Of a stretch of DNA of 64,000 bases, positions 51,454-61,857 are shown in pieces; the first letter of the stretch is position 1; every line of letters starts with the position of its first letter. A program made the position numbers and the translations under genes. The notes under the pieces were generated by a model. That model was given only the letters and a program-made list of their open reading frames with translations, ran no database searches and was not told the DNA's origin. Origin of the DNA: Mastigias papua (Eukaryota > Cnidaria > Scyphozoa > Rhizostomeae > Mastigiidae); contig OZ025282.1 of NCBI GenBank assembly GCA_964019165.1, positions 10,018,229 through 10,082,228 on the forward strand, read 5' to 3'.

Positions 51454-51768
51454 CCTGAAATTTAAGAGTAATTTAAGAATAACGCAAGGCTCAGGCTTCA
51501 TCAAGGTTGAAATGTTTGTGTTCATTTGAGTTTTATAAACCAAAGTAAGCGTGAGCTTTACGTATATGGTGTGTGAGTCAATATGCTAAGATATGACTCA
51601 GTAACTCTTCGGAGAGTGTCTGTTACACACTTTTTGTTAAAGTCTATACCAATAGCAATGCTTAAAATTGCTAAGATTTATGAATAATTTAAGATTATTC
51701 TTAGGCTCAAAATCAAATGCATTTAAGAATGTTGAGGCTGAGCGAAAAATTAGCTATTCCTATAAAAA
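51454..51768 (+). mobile_element. MITE family T, copy (left end eroded)
   Basis: Shared blocks, in order: 'ctgaaatttaagagtaattt', 'gaataacgcaaggctca', 'catcaaggtt', 'actcttcggagagtgtct', 'ttattcttaggctcaaaat', 'ttgaggctgagcgaaaaatt' and the terminal 'attcctataaaaaa'. Confidence 0.7.
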
Positions 51769-54700
51769 ATAAAGTGTGTATGCAAACAATTCCTCACATA
51801 TTCTTTTCAGAGTTCTTGAAACCAAATCATGTTCAAATGATCGCAATAACCCATTACTCTTCTTAGAATAGCGCTTTTAAAAGCACTTAAAAACTACAGT
51901 CAGTTTTAGTCTCAGAAACAGCATTCGCAAGGATGTTCTACTTAACAATCAGAGTTGTCTTCTATTTGGTTTTTGTTGCATCAAAACCCTGTCTCCCCGA
52001 AGAAAAACAATGACAATTGCTCTTCAGGTCCCGTATTCTTTTCGGCACATTGTGACTAGGATTTTGTACAGTTATGCTTAAGAGACTTAATTTCGTAGAA
52101 TTTCCCTTTGCACTGCCTTTCTCTTTTAATGTCACTCCTCATATCATGTAACCTTAGGATTAACAGCCATTTTATTTAATTCATTCAACTTATTGCTGCA
52201 ATCTGGCTAGAGCTTCAGTACCTGAAAAAGCCTCTGGGAAGATACCAAGAACGAGACCATGTTTCAGATTGAATCATCTAGGTCTAAATTCTTTTTAATC
52301 ACTCCATGTGTATTTTCTACAACGATTCTACTGTTCCATTCAAACTAGCCACAAAGCTATACTTCTACAGCAATTTGGCGATACCTGCTTAGCTGTTTTG
52401 AAACCGTCGATTTACTGTAGAATGGTCTGGATTGGAAATAGGCAAATTTTAGCAAAGATGCATGCAACTGTAATTGATTTCTTTACCATGCTGACTTTGG
52501 GTGAAAGCTGCTGTGCTTGGAATAGGCAACGGTTTGCATGGAAATGCCAATAGTAAGTTTTCATTACATGCTCACTTTATTGAATTATTCATTTACTTAC
52601 TATCTTACTTCATGGTATATGTTTACTGCAAATAAAGGATGGTAGGAGAATATGGGTTAATACAACCATGAAATACATAACAGGCTTCCATCATTGGCCG
52701 TTACTAATACTTTTCTATGCTACACCTTGAAGCGGGTCCTAGTGTCTTAGTAGTCACCCTGCAACCATGGTCCCAGACCGCCTCCTGCAAAAGGGGGGAC
52801 ATACACGGACGCTTCAGTTCTTCACTTCATTTTTAAAAACGGTAATACCACCCAGAAGTGTGACTTCAGGCCATTATTCCGAATGGTATTTGTTCAGTTC
52901 GTTCCTCATCAGGGAGGGTGCTGGGTAATATCACTTGCATATTATTGAATGGATGCCAATATCAACACATTTTACGGTGTCTATAAGCAGATGCCGAAAT
53001 CTGTTTAACAATATTGCACATGCTTGTGTATAACATATGCGATTGATGTTGTTCTTTTAAGTTTACTAGAACCGAATGGTAGCTAACACTGGTCTATTGT
53101 TTCAATAGCTTGTCGTATAATCTGGGATTTGTCTCGAATGGATATTTTTATCAGGCAAGTTACTTGAACTCTTTGATCGGAATAATCATAGGCTAGTCTG
53201 TTGGTTGATAATGCTGTGATTTTTGTTTTTATACATTTAAGCAGAAAGTTTTGAGAATCGTTTATTAATCCTTTGATAAGACTTTTGGGCCACGGACAAA
53301 TGACATGCTACGATGAGGCCTTCTGTGTACTTGAATGGTGATAGAAAACTAAAGCAGCAAAACTTTGCACTTCATTGTTTTCGACCTCAACTAAAAACTG
53401 TCCAATAATGGGACTTTCCATATTCATAAGTATTAAATCGCTATCGCTTTAGGTTACTTCAATCGACGTTAGTTCAGCGATCAAACATGTTCTCTACCAG
53501 TCAAAGCAATACGCTCAATATCAATAGTACTACCTAGGAATTCTGCTCAAGTCACAGATAAAGGTATGTTTGTTGGTTTTTTGTGCTTGCTCTTTCTATT
53601 AGAAAAGAAACAATGAACGCATGATTTCTATATACTCTACCACGCTTCTATGGAGCACTGTATATTATTCCAGGTCGATCATTACCCCTCTTCGCATTGT
53701 CCTAAAACGATGAAAAGCACTTTATTAGCGATATTACCTCCGGAAGGAACCGATTCGGTATTCTGGGTTGCCCGCTTTCCTATCGTGAAGACGACTGCTA
53801 TATACAAGGAGCATTCGGTAACATGAGATTCAAAGCCTTGCAAAACATTGAAGCAATAAGAAACACCTGTCTGCTCAAATTGACAGAGCTGGTACAGAAA
53901 TTGATAGTCTGATACTAAGAAGTACACATACATTTCAACATGCCAATTATTCTTGCTGCTGGACACTGATTCAAATATGTAAGAAGAAATCGAAAGTAAA
54001 GACTAAAATGAGCGAAAACCCAAGGAAGGCTAAGTCTAATTCGAGAAGATATGTTATCTGTATAAAACGTCCGTATGATATCAAACGTATCTTATTTCTG
54101 GAGTCTTGTATTAAAGTACGCCACCGTTCTCAGGCCCTCCACTTTATCACATTTTATTACCAATAACTATGGGAGCGGTCAATAGTTATGATCGGGCTGC
54201 GGGCTGTCGAGAAAATGGTGGGGTAAATGAAAACAATAAGCTGTGTTAGGTGGGGTAGGAAGTTTTAATACAGTGGTGGAGCTAAAACATAGATCATATT
54301 TAAGGATCTATATTAAGTCTAGAATGTCATATAGAAAGGTGCATCACTAAGAGATAGTTGACCAGCTGAGTGTGAAAAATTGTGAAGAAGTGGAAGCAAG
54401 GAAAATGGAGAAGAATGCTTGGCATGTTGCAAAACTAATGGTTAACATGAATGATGGGGCTCCAGTTTTGAATGAACGAATGAAAGCATATTTTGTTAGA
54501 AAATAAACAAGAGCTATCTTCCTCAATATAAAATATTTACTGCAGTATCATGCAGCCTTGGTTTACTATTTCCCAGCAGTTGGGTAAAGAAAATTCCACT
54601 TGAGCAAATGGTGGGGTGAAATTTCTTTGAGGGCACATAATACTTTCTCTTCAGCTCTACTCCTGGTATAAATAATAACAGTTCCCTAAGATTACCTTCA

Positions 54701-55147
54701 TTAATGATTTCGTGTAATAAAGGCTATGCTTCCACAATAATCCGCTGAGATTGCATTTGAGGCTGTTCTAAATGTTGATAAAACTTCATTAAATATCTCA
54801 TCATTAAATGCTCACCAGAGAGATTTTTGTAGAATGCACTCTTAATTCCCTTTGGAAAGCTGAACCTCTGCGGCAACTTTCTACTTGACATCCATGCCCC
54901 CACCCAGTCCAGTTCAGCTATCTAGCGACCTGATGCTATGATAAAACATAAGGAATTTGCCAGATATTTATATATATGTGTATGTAGATACATTTCACCA
55001 ACCTTAGTTCCCCAAACCTAGAGCCATTGTTAGCAACAAATGAGTTACTCCATACCCTGTGAGCAATAGATCTCGTTGGTACTGAGAAGTGTGTTAAATG
55101 TGCATTGAAATGAGCTTCTAGCGATTCATCATGCCCTTTCATCATGC
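51769..55147. other. intergenic stretch, nothing recognised
   Basis: No convincing coding homology. 52720-52960 is less AT-rich and may be an unidentified repeat. The 94-codon open frame on - at 53682-53966 matches nothing I know. Confidence 0.45.
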
Positions 55148-55317
55148 TTATAAGAAAGTAGTCCTCAACTGTTCAGAAGGTTAACAAAGTTCAATACTGG
55201 CTTTTTGAGACCCAATAATGCTGATTAGTTGGTGATCATTTGAATTTAAAATTTTCACCTGCATAATCTCCTATGAATACCTATGTATTTAATTGTCATA
55301 TTTATTATTATTATTTG

Positions 55318-55392
55318 GTTTGCTCCTATTGTGGTAAGGACTTTAAAGCTCTTGGCCGTCACCAATGGAGGTGTAAGACATCTTTTGCATGA
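55318..55392 (+). pseudogene. zinc-finger fragment of a retroelement ORF
   Basis: The + strand reads CSYCGKDFKALGRHQWRCK then 'TSFA' and a stop. The spacing C-x2-C...H...C matches the small zinc finger ('CPYCGK.FK.L.RHLWRCK') common in invertebrate retroelement proteins. It is opposite in orientation to the RT fragment next to it and is followed by a (GTTT)n run. Confidence 0.5.
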
Positions 55393-55438
55393 GGAATAAA
55401 CCATGGTGTGATCCGGAGCTCCTTACCTATTAAATAAT

Positions 55439-55467
55439 TTTGTTTGTTTGTTTGTTTGTTTGTTTTT
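55439..55467. repeat. (GTTT)n tetranucleotide run
   Basis: About six GTTT units. Read on the - strand this is (AAAC)n, a plausible microsatellite-like 3' tail for the RT fragment to its right. Confidence 0.8.
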
Positions 55468-55727
55468 CCAATTTTCCAATTCATTCTTTTTTTTCTATTA
55501 CCTAGCATTGTAACATTTTAAGCCAGCCAAATACAGATTACCTGTTAGTGAGATTTATATTTGTAGATTTAAATATGATATGTAATGAAGTTTGAAAAAA
55601 AAATTTATTTAAAGTTGGCTTTATAATTCAAATAGCCAAAATAACAGCTAATTAAGGCCAACTAGAACTAAAAGAAAATACATTATAATTTACAAAGAAA
55701 AACAATACCCAGAAATGACAAAATTAA

Positions 55728-55988
55728 CTAATCTAAAAACCCTAAATCTTTGATAAAAACTTTACACAATCTGCAGGTGCATGAATCGCAATTCCGCTGT
55801 TTTATTTTTCTTCTAAATTCTTGAATTGTCCTACAGTCTTTCAAAAAACTTGGAAGTGAGAACCATAAAAGGCAGCCTCTATACTGAATATTCTCTGTAC
55901 CATATATTGTCGTCCTTACTTTCGGCAGTTGCAAATTTGTGTAGTCCCTATCTGTCTCTTTAACAACTGCAGTGCTAAACAGACTCAA
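55728..55988 (-). pseudogene. non-LTR retrotransposon RT C-terminal fragment, 5' truncated
   Basis: The - strand reads 'NLQLPKVRTTIYGTENIQYR', 'GCLLWFSLPSFLKDC', 'TIQEFRRKIKQRNCDSCTCR' and 'LCKVFIKDLGF' to a stop. This matches the conserved RT tail 'NLR...P..rT..YG.eSi.y.gp.lWn.lP..ik...sl..FK..iK.W....C.CrlCk.yi..lGf' widespread in invertebrate LINE-like elements. Only the last 86 codons are present, typical of 5' truncation. Confidence 0.85.
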
Positions 55989-56097
55989 ATATTCTAACTA
56001 AGAAAGTTTTAGTACTGAGTTCACAAAAAAACTAAGAAAGTTTGATTATTGGCGAACAAATCTTCCTTATAAAAAAGGTTGTATAGTGACTTGCATA

Positions 56098-56292
56098 CTT
56101 TTAATAAGAATACTTAATTTTTCGTTGAATCTTAATATTCTTAACATTTTTTGATTTTCAACCTACGAATACCCTTAAATTAGTCTTAAATTTTAATGAT
56201 TATGATTATTTAATACTCGTATAGATATTCTTATACAAATTGATTCATATACTTATATTCTTATACTCTCCAAAGAGTTGCTGAGTCACATG
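56098..56292 (-). mobile_element. MITE family T, reversed partial copy
   Basis: 'ttttaataagaatacttaat' then 'ttttcgttgaatcttaatat', and near the right 'ctctccaaagagttgctgag', are the reverse complement of the right half of family T. Confidence 0.7.
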
Positions 56293-56297
56293 TGCAG

Positions 56298-56656
56298 TTT
56301 TTATAAGAATACAGTCTAGAATAATATCAAGGCTTAAATTCTCTGAAATTTAAGGGTAATTTAAGAATAATGCAAGGCTAAACATTCATCAAGGTTTAGA
56401 TTCTTTGACGATTTCAGAAAGCAAAACAAGAGTGGGCATCATTTGTCATGTTTGGAACTCATTACACCATGATGCGACTCATTACCTCTTCAGGGAGTGT
56501 CAGTTACACACTTTTTATTCCAAGAAAATAGTCTATACGATAATTAAGGCTCAAAAGTGCTAAAATCTAAGAACATTTTAAGAATATTCTTATGTTCAAA
56601 ATCAACAAATTTAAGAACATTGAGACTCAGTGAAAAATTAGGTATTCTTATAAAAA
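56298..56656 (+). mobile_element. MITE family T, full-length copy
   Basis: About 359 bp from 'tttttataagaatacagtct' to 'ttaggtattcttataaaaa'. It contains all family blocks ('aataatgcaaggctaa', 'cattcatcaaggtttaga', 'tcttcagggagtgtc', 'attgagactcagtgaaaaat'). Confidence 0.8.
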
Positions 56657-56749
56657 TGTCTGTAGTAGCATACTCATTCTCAGAGAAAATAAGTAAAACT
56701 CATGTTTTGCTTCCTAAAGAAAATTCAAATAGGCAGAATATCTTACTTT

Positions 56750-56843
56750 TGATGAAGCTTGAGCTTTGTATTATTCTTAAATTATTCTGAAATTTCAGGG
56801 ATTTTGAGCCTTGAGATTCATATAGACTATATTCTTATAAAAA
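56750..56843 (-). mobile_element. MITE family T, reversed left end
   Basis: 'ttattcttaaattattctga', 'aatttcagggattttgagcc' and 'ctatattcttataaaaa' are the reverse complement of the family-T left arm. Together with the copy at 56298 this makes a long inverted repeat of roughly 90 bp. Confidence 0.7.
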
Positions 56844-59461
56844 GTGTGTAGTCAATCGCTTCTTCAACATTGAAATATACGAGACTTTATGGAAAATGCT
56901 CTTAAATTGGTAATCATACACAAAGAGTCCATTAAATATATGTCAGAGTTTCTTTTCAGACATGCCTGAATAGCCTTTGTAATTTTGAAGAAAATATCAG
57001 ATCATCAATGGATCCACTGCGAACTGTCATTTCCTAGTTCTCCCACTTCAGAGCCATAACATTACAGACAAAGCGTTTCGTTACCGTCTTAACTATCAGA
57101 GGTTGACTCATAAACCGAAAATACAGCCAACAATTGACGTTAGTAAATCGGATACGATATAACTGTAACAAGATGGCAGTTGCCCATAATCGAACAATTC
57201 ATTAAACGTTTACCATAATTTACATTGAATAATTCCCATGACAAGGCAATACATTCTGTACAGTTATCCATTGATTCCAGCCAACGCTGTCATTTCAGTA
57301 TTGTTCAACCTGCTATGTCGTATTCTTTCACAGTCTTGGAATTCTTTGAGTATTGATGAGGAAGGAGCAGCGGTTTTATAACGGTGTAAAATTCAGATAT
57401 AAAAGATAGCTGAGTTCATTCTTCAGCTCAAATAACTGGCATACGGCTCAGATAAACGTAGTACAGTACTTCACGGTCAGTATAGACTGGTACAACAAGA
57501 TACTTATGTGAGTACTTCACCTGCATTCTGTAATACATTTTTCTTATTGTCCCTTTTATCACGAGCATTTATTTTTAAAATAAGCAGGAAATTTTGCATG
57601 AAATTCAATAGTGGTAATGCTATTGCTGGTCACAACTACCAAATTCATGATCTTTCACTTGCATCTTTATTTTTGATATTCTCTTTATCTATTCACTACT
57701 TTGCAATTGACACGTGCTGATAAGAATTGAGTTGAGGAATACCTTTTTTAGAATTTCTAGATGGTTAGTCTTTTCCCCTTATTCCACAGGGGTTGTTCTA
57801 AGTGATATTTACAGCTCCAACTAAAAATTTAGATTTTTAGAGATGGCATCATTTCTAGAAAATGACCACTGTCGTCAAAATTGAGCTCTCAATTCACATA
57901 ACTATGATTGGAAGCTGGATCGGTCTGTATTCATATAACGATTATAGTTCACTTGATGAGGAAGCTCTTCTATATATTTTGAGCTTTCTCCCATTTTCCT
58001 TTTAGCCTGCACCTGAAAAATACTTCCAAAGCCATCAATTTTAATGCCCATCTCTAATTACCTTATCTCAACTCTACGGAAAGACATAAATATTCAACTT
58101 TGAATCACCCCCCTCCCTCATGTTATTCCAGAAATGAAGTTTTCTCAATTACATTATCAATTGCATTATCTCTATTAGTTCCAATTACCTCGCAGTTATG
58201 CAAAGTCCATATCCCACTTTGAAAGTATAATTGCCACACATCAGCTAAGGTATTTATAGATTACTACACTCCTGAAAATTATTTCTTACTGGGATTTAAT
58301 TAGGGGAGGAGGCAGGGGTACTTGTGTAATGAAGAATTAATTTTTGATTGCAAATCCTGAACGCGGCTATAGCTTTCAATCTTGAACTCTTTTTTAGCAC
58401 GACTTGTCTCAAAGAACGTTTTAGCAGCTTGGGGTAAACTTCCAACTCTTAGTAGGATCAAAACTCTTAGACAAGGTGAATTTGTGGGGTTTGTAGCTCT
58501 GTTTGTGATTGATGAATGTATCGTGTCTTGAAATTTAAGACTCTAAACATTCTAACATAGTGTATGACTTTTCAATGTAAGTGTTTTGCTCTATACTCGC
58601 GCTTCATTTTCTTCATTTCTAGATCAATAATTTCTAAAAAGTTAAGGAGGTCTATTTTGTTTGTCCATCAAATGCTTTGATTCATTTAACTCTAGTTCTA
58701 TTGTAAAATTCTGGCCTATCGCTAATATTTAACAGGCTAATAGGACTATCAGCTTATTTCCTTCCTTGAATTATAAATGGCTTTAATGAATGTTCTTCTA
58801 ATTTCATTTACTATGCATCAAATGCAGAGCCTCCTGTGAAGCACTTGTTTGTTTGAACTGAGGAGCTAAGTTACGAGAATTGGAAGTTGAACTATTTCAG
58901 ACATCAATAAATATGAAACGAAGAATGCACGTACTTTGATATATGCGTCATGTTTGCCCCAAGATATATTTATTGATCTTTAAATACAAAAGTATTTGCG
59001 AATGTCTGGTTCGCTTTTTGAACTATTAATCGTGGTTCCATTGGGTAATGGAATTTCGAACAGCATTGATAATAATGTGTTGTTTATTGACTGCACATAG
59101 TGATTGCATTTTTGACAGCTATTTATGACTTACCAATATGATCTAGTTCAATTCGTTACTTCACAACCGTAAACAAACATACAGCCAGTTGTACCTATCA
59201 ATGGTAATAACTAGGATCATAGATCATACTGATCTAATTACCAATTCAACTTGAGACACTTTTAAGCATTGAGAACGTTTAGCTCACTTGCAGAAGTATA
59301 GAATTACTAAGTCATATATTTACGAGAAATATGCAAAAGTAAAGAGGGATTCCTTACCTTAGGTGTTAACAAATATGGACAACTGTAACCAAATCATCAT
59401 AATCATCATATTCACTATTGAGAATTATCGTCACAACCACCAATATCATTATCTTATTAAT
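56844..59461. other. intergenic stretch, nothing recognised
   Basis: AT-rich with no open frame or repeat I can name. Confidence 0.5.
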
Positions 59462-59513
59462 CTTCATCACCATCATCATCATCACCCTAATCATCATTGT
59501 TATCATCGTCACC

Positions 59514-59598
<85 letters not shown>

Positions 59599-59599
59599 A

Positions 59600-59639
<40 letters not shown>
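59462..59639. repeat. (CAT)n trinucleotide array 1
   Basis: It is impure at the left ('caccctaatcatcattgtta') and nearly pure from 59521, with one 'aac' break. Long His, Met, Asp, Ser or Ile open frames here are artefacts. Confidence 0.97.
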
Positions 59640-59951
59640 TGTCTTTTCCCGTACGCCCTGTACGGGGCCTAGGCTGACCCTGGGGTCAGTGTTGCCTTCA
59701 AATTGTTTAGAAGAGGTGATTGAGTCGGCTATACTCAATCCACTCTGTTACCTCAACAGTTACTTATCAGAACTGCAGCCTGAAGCTGCTGTGCCTGACT
59801 TTCACTGGAGGGGCCTGGTTGGACAGTTTGCCACAGGTCGTCAACATCTGCCCCAATTCTGAATCTCTGCGAAATGAATCACTGTCAACTTAAGGGTAGT
59901 GTCTCTCTTTGCCCGCTTGCCACCACGAGGAGGTCTCCAACAATGGGCTAG
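59640..59951. other. GC-richer 312-bp spacer between two (CAT)n arrays
   Basis: Much less AT-rich than the surroundings, non-coding as far as I can see, and bounded on both sides by the same microsatellite. Some non-LTR elements and SINEs end in such trinucleotide tails, so it may be a retroposon body whose tail is one of the arrays. No tRNA-like boxes were recognised in it. Confidence 0.4.
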
Positions 59952-59963
59952 CCATCATCATCG

Positions 59964-60050
<87 letters not shown>

Positions 60051-60051
60051 A

Positions 60052-60147
<96 letters not shown>

Positions 60148-60165
60148 TATCATTACTATTATCAT
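59952..60165. repeat. (CAT)n trinucleotide array 2
   Basis: About 200 bp, mostly pure, with single 'cgt', 'aac' and 'acc' breaks, fading into 'cattatcattactattatc'. Confidence 0.97.
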
Positions 60166-61539
60166 ACTATTTGGCAATTGCTCGCAAAAGTATGTTTGTT
60201 TAAAAATAATAAATGTAAAACAGGAAGTTAAGGGTAATCCCAGCAACGAATGACAATGGGAATGAGGCCAATGAGTCACGGTGCACAGAAGAATATGAAT
60301 GAAGATCGTGTATAATACAAATTCAACCCTTTTTCTCATATTTCAGAGCACATGGACAATAAGTTAATATCAAAATATTGGCTAGGGGGTCTTGGGCTTA
60401 CGTAAAAAACTAGGTGGGTTGGTAGGCTTGTTACTATGTGTCTTAACAACAAATGGTTGAAGAATGTTATAAAAAATGGCGAATTTATGATTTAATTGGA
60501 TGGCCTCTAATACCAATGATTTTTTACCCCGTTAGCATCTTGATTTGCGGGCAGTACTGTTTGCCGGTTGCTGGTCAAGTGATTGTACTGAGATTGTTCC
60601 CCCTAATGGAGCAAAACGTACTTTCCTAATCTCCGTCTAATCTTCTGCTAATCTGCTGTTAATCACTATTTTCGATTTCAGGAATTGATGAAAGCCTCTC
60701 GCTACTGCTCGGCCTAGGTGTAAAAGCGTTTGGTTTTTGAGGAGGCCTGATTGTTAGGAATATTGTTAACAGGTGAAAATCGCTTATATACCAGAGACAC
60801 GAACTGTGAAAGTGGTGTTTACGTTGTCGATGTCACGGTATTTATGCAGTAATAGGATAGACCTGGGCAGACAATAATGGAGGCATGTAACCAAGGAAAC
60901 GGTCCTCCGGCGTTACACTTATGGCACCAGCAGTGGCGTAGCTGCCGCAGGTTGAGGTTAGCGCAACTACTAGGGGCCGCTAAGCCTTTGAGACCCCAAA
61001 AGGGTTCAGCAAAAGTTGTCAAGGGACGTGCATTTTGCATTTAATGATACGAAAAGTCATTTACTAATTCGATATTCACGTTAAATAAAGTCATCTAGAT
61101 TTCGGATAAAACACTAAGCTGAAAAGGCCCCAAGCAAAATACTCCTAAGGGTCCTAAACCACTTCGTTGCGCCACAGGGTATCAGGGCTCAGAGGGTTAA
61201 CAAATGGGTAGAAGATTTGAGTTACACTCCCTGTTCCCCCCTTGAGCGACCTGACTGATTCCATGATGTTGTATGTGGACAAGTGCTGAAGCAGCAACAC
61301 TATCAAAAACGCAAGAATCCTGCCTAGCCAATCCCAACTTCTCCACAAATGTGTCCCTGTACCTCTATTGTCACGCGCCTTTTGTATTTCTACAGAGCAC
61401 CCCCCCGAACGAAAGCATTCAAATATCACTCAACATCGACTATAGTGGTTTATCTCTGCTGATTGATACGTGTTGATACGACCTCCCAGCGGAAACTGTT
61501 TGTGAGCTTAACATTTCAAATCACAGTGGGTAATCAGTC
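60166..61539. other. intergenic stretch upstream of the M12B gene, one possible MITE relic
   Basis: Only the 'cagtggcgtagc' element candidate at 60931-61176 was noticed. A short C-rich run lies near 61400. Confidence 0.4.
60931..61176 (+). mobile_element. possible hAT-type MITE relic
   Basis: It starts 'cagtggcgtagc', a common hAT-superfamily terminal sequence, has 'aggggccgctaag' inside the left end, and 'aaggccccaagc' then 'gttgcgccac' near the right. The ends pair only partly and no 8-bp target duplication is visible. Confidence 0.35.
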
Positions 61540-61760
61540 TGCTAGTTAAACCCTGCGCAAGGTGGATGTAAAGTTGAGGGCTGTTCGACTAGAGGCATTG
61601 TGATTGCGAAGAGTCACTGGAGGTGGACGTAGCGAAGCAGAGCAGTTTGGAGGCCTCAGCTCTTCTCTAAGCACAGCTTCGAGTGTCCAGCGAATAATTC
61701 TGCTGTTGTGATAGTCGCGTTTACATACCGAGAGTGTGCACGGAAATTTCTGCAGCAAAC
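61540..61760 (+). promoter_or_regulatory. probable 5' UTR/promoter-proximal region of the M12B protease gene
   Basis: This stretch before the ATG is richer in G+C than its surroundings and contains no recognisable repeat. That is consistent with 5' UTR or promoter-proximal DNA. No TATA box or transcription start can be assigned. Confidence 0.3.
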
Positions 61761-61857
61761 ATGAAAAATATTAAGGGAATTTTGGCGTTGTTCGTGAATA
61801 TTTTACTTAGGTTGTCTCCAGTGATGGCTACTAGAATTTTCAAAGACACCGCCCAAG
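61761..61857 (+). CDS. M12B protease exon 1: signal peptide
   Basis: This exon starts MKNIKGILALFVNILLRLSP, a typical N-region plus hydrophobic core, with a plausible cleavage near 'PVMA'. The ATG sits in a favourable context (A at -3). The exon ends in phase 1 before gtatga. I infer this start because it is in frame with the propeptide exon and supplies the expected secretion signal. Confidence 0.8.

Larger units (their letters stand above)
55148..56077 (+). mobile_element. MITE-like family G, copy 4, split by retrotransposon fragments
   Basis: The left arm 55148-55303 ('ttataagaaagtagtcctca', 'caatactggctttttgagac', 'atttaaaattttcacctgca') and right arm 55999-56077 ('taagaaagttttagtactga', 'actaagaaagtttgattat', 'ttccttataaaaaa') are the two ends of a family-G copy. 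About 695 bp of foreign sequence lies between them. Confidence 0.7.

Noticed and set aside
59366..60339. Long open frames of His, Met, Ile, Ser or Asp repeats on both strands
   Set aside because: They are the six readings of the two (CAT)n arrays and have no independent coding signal.
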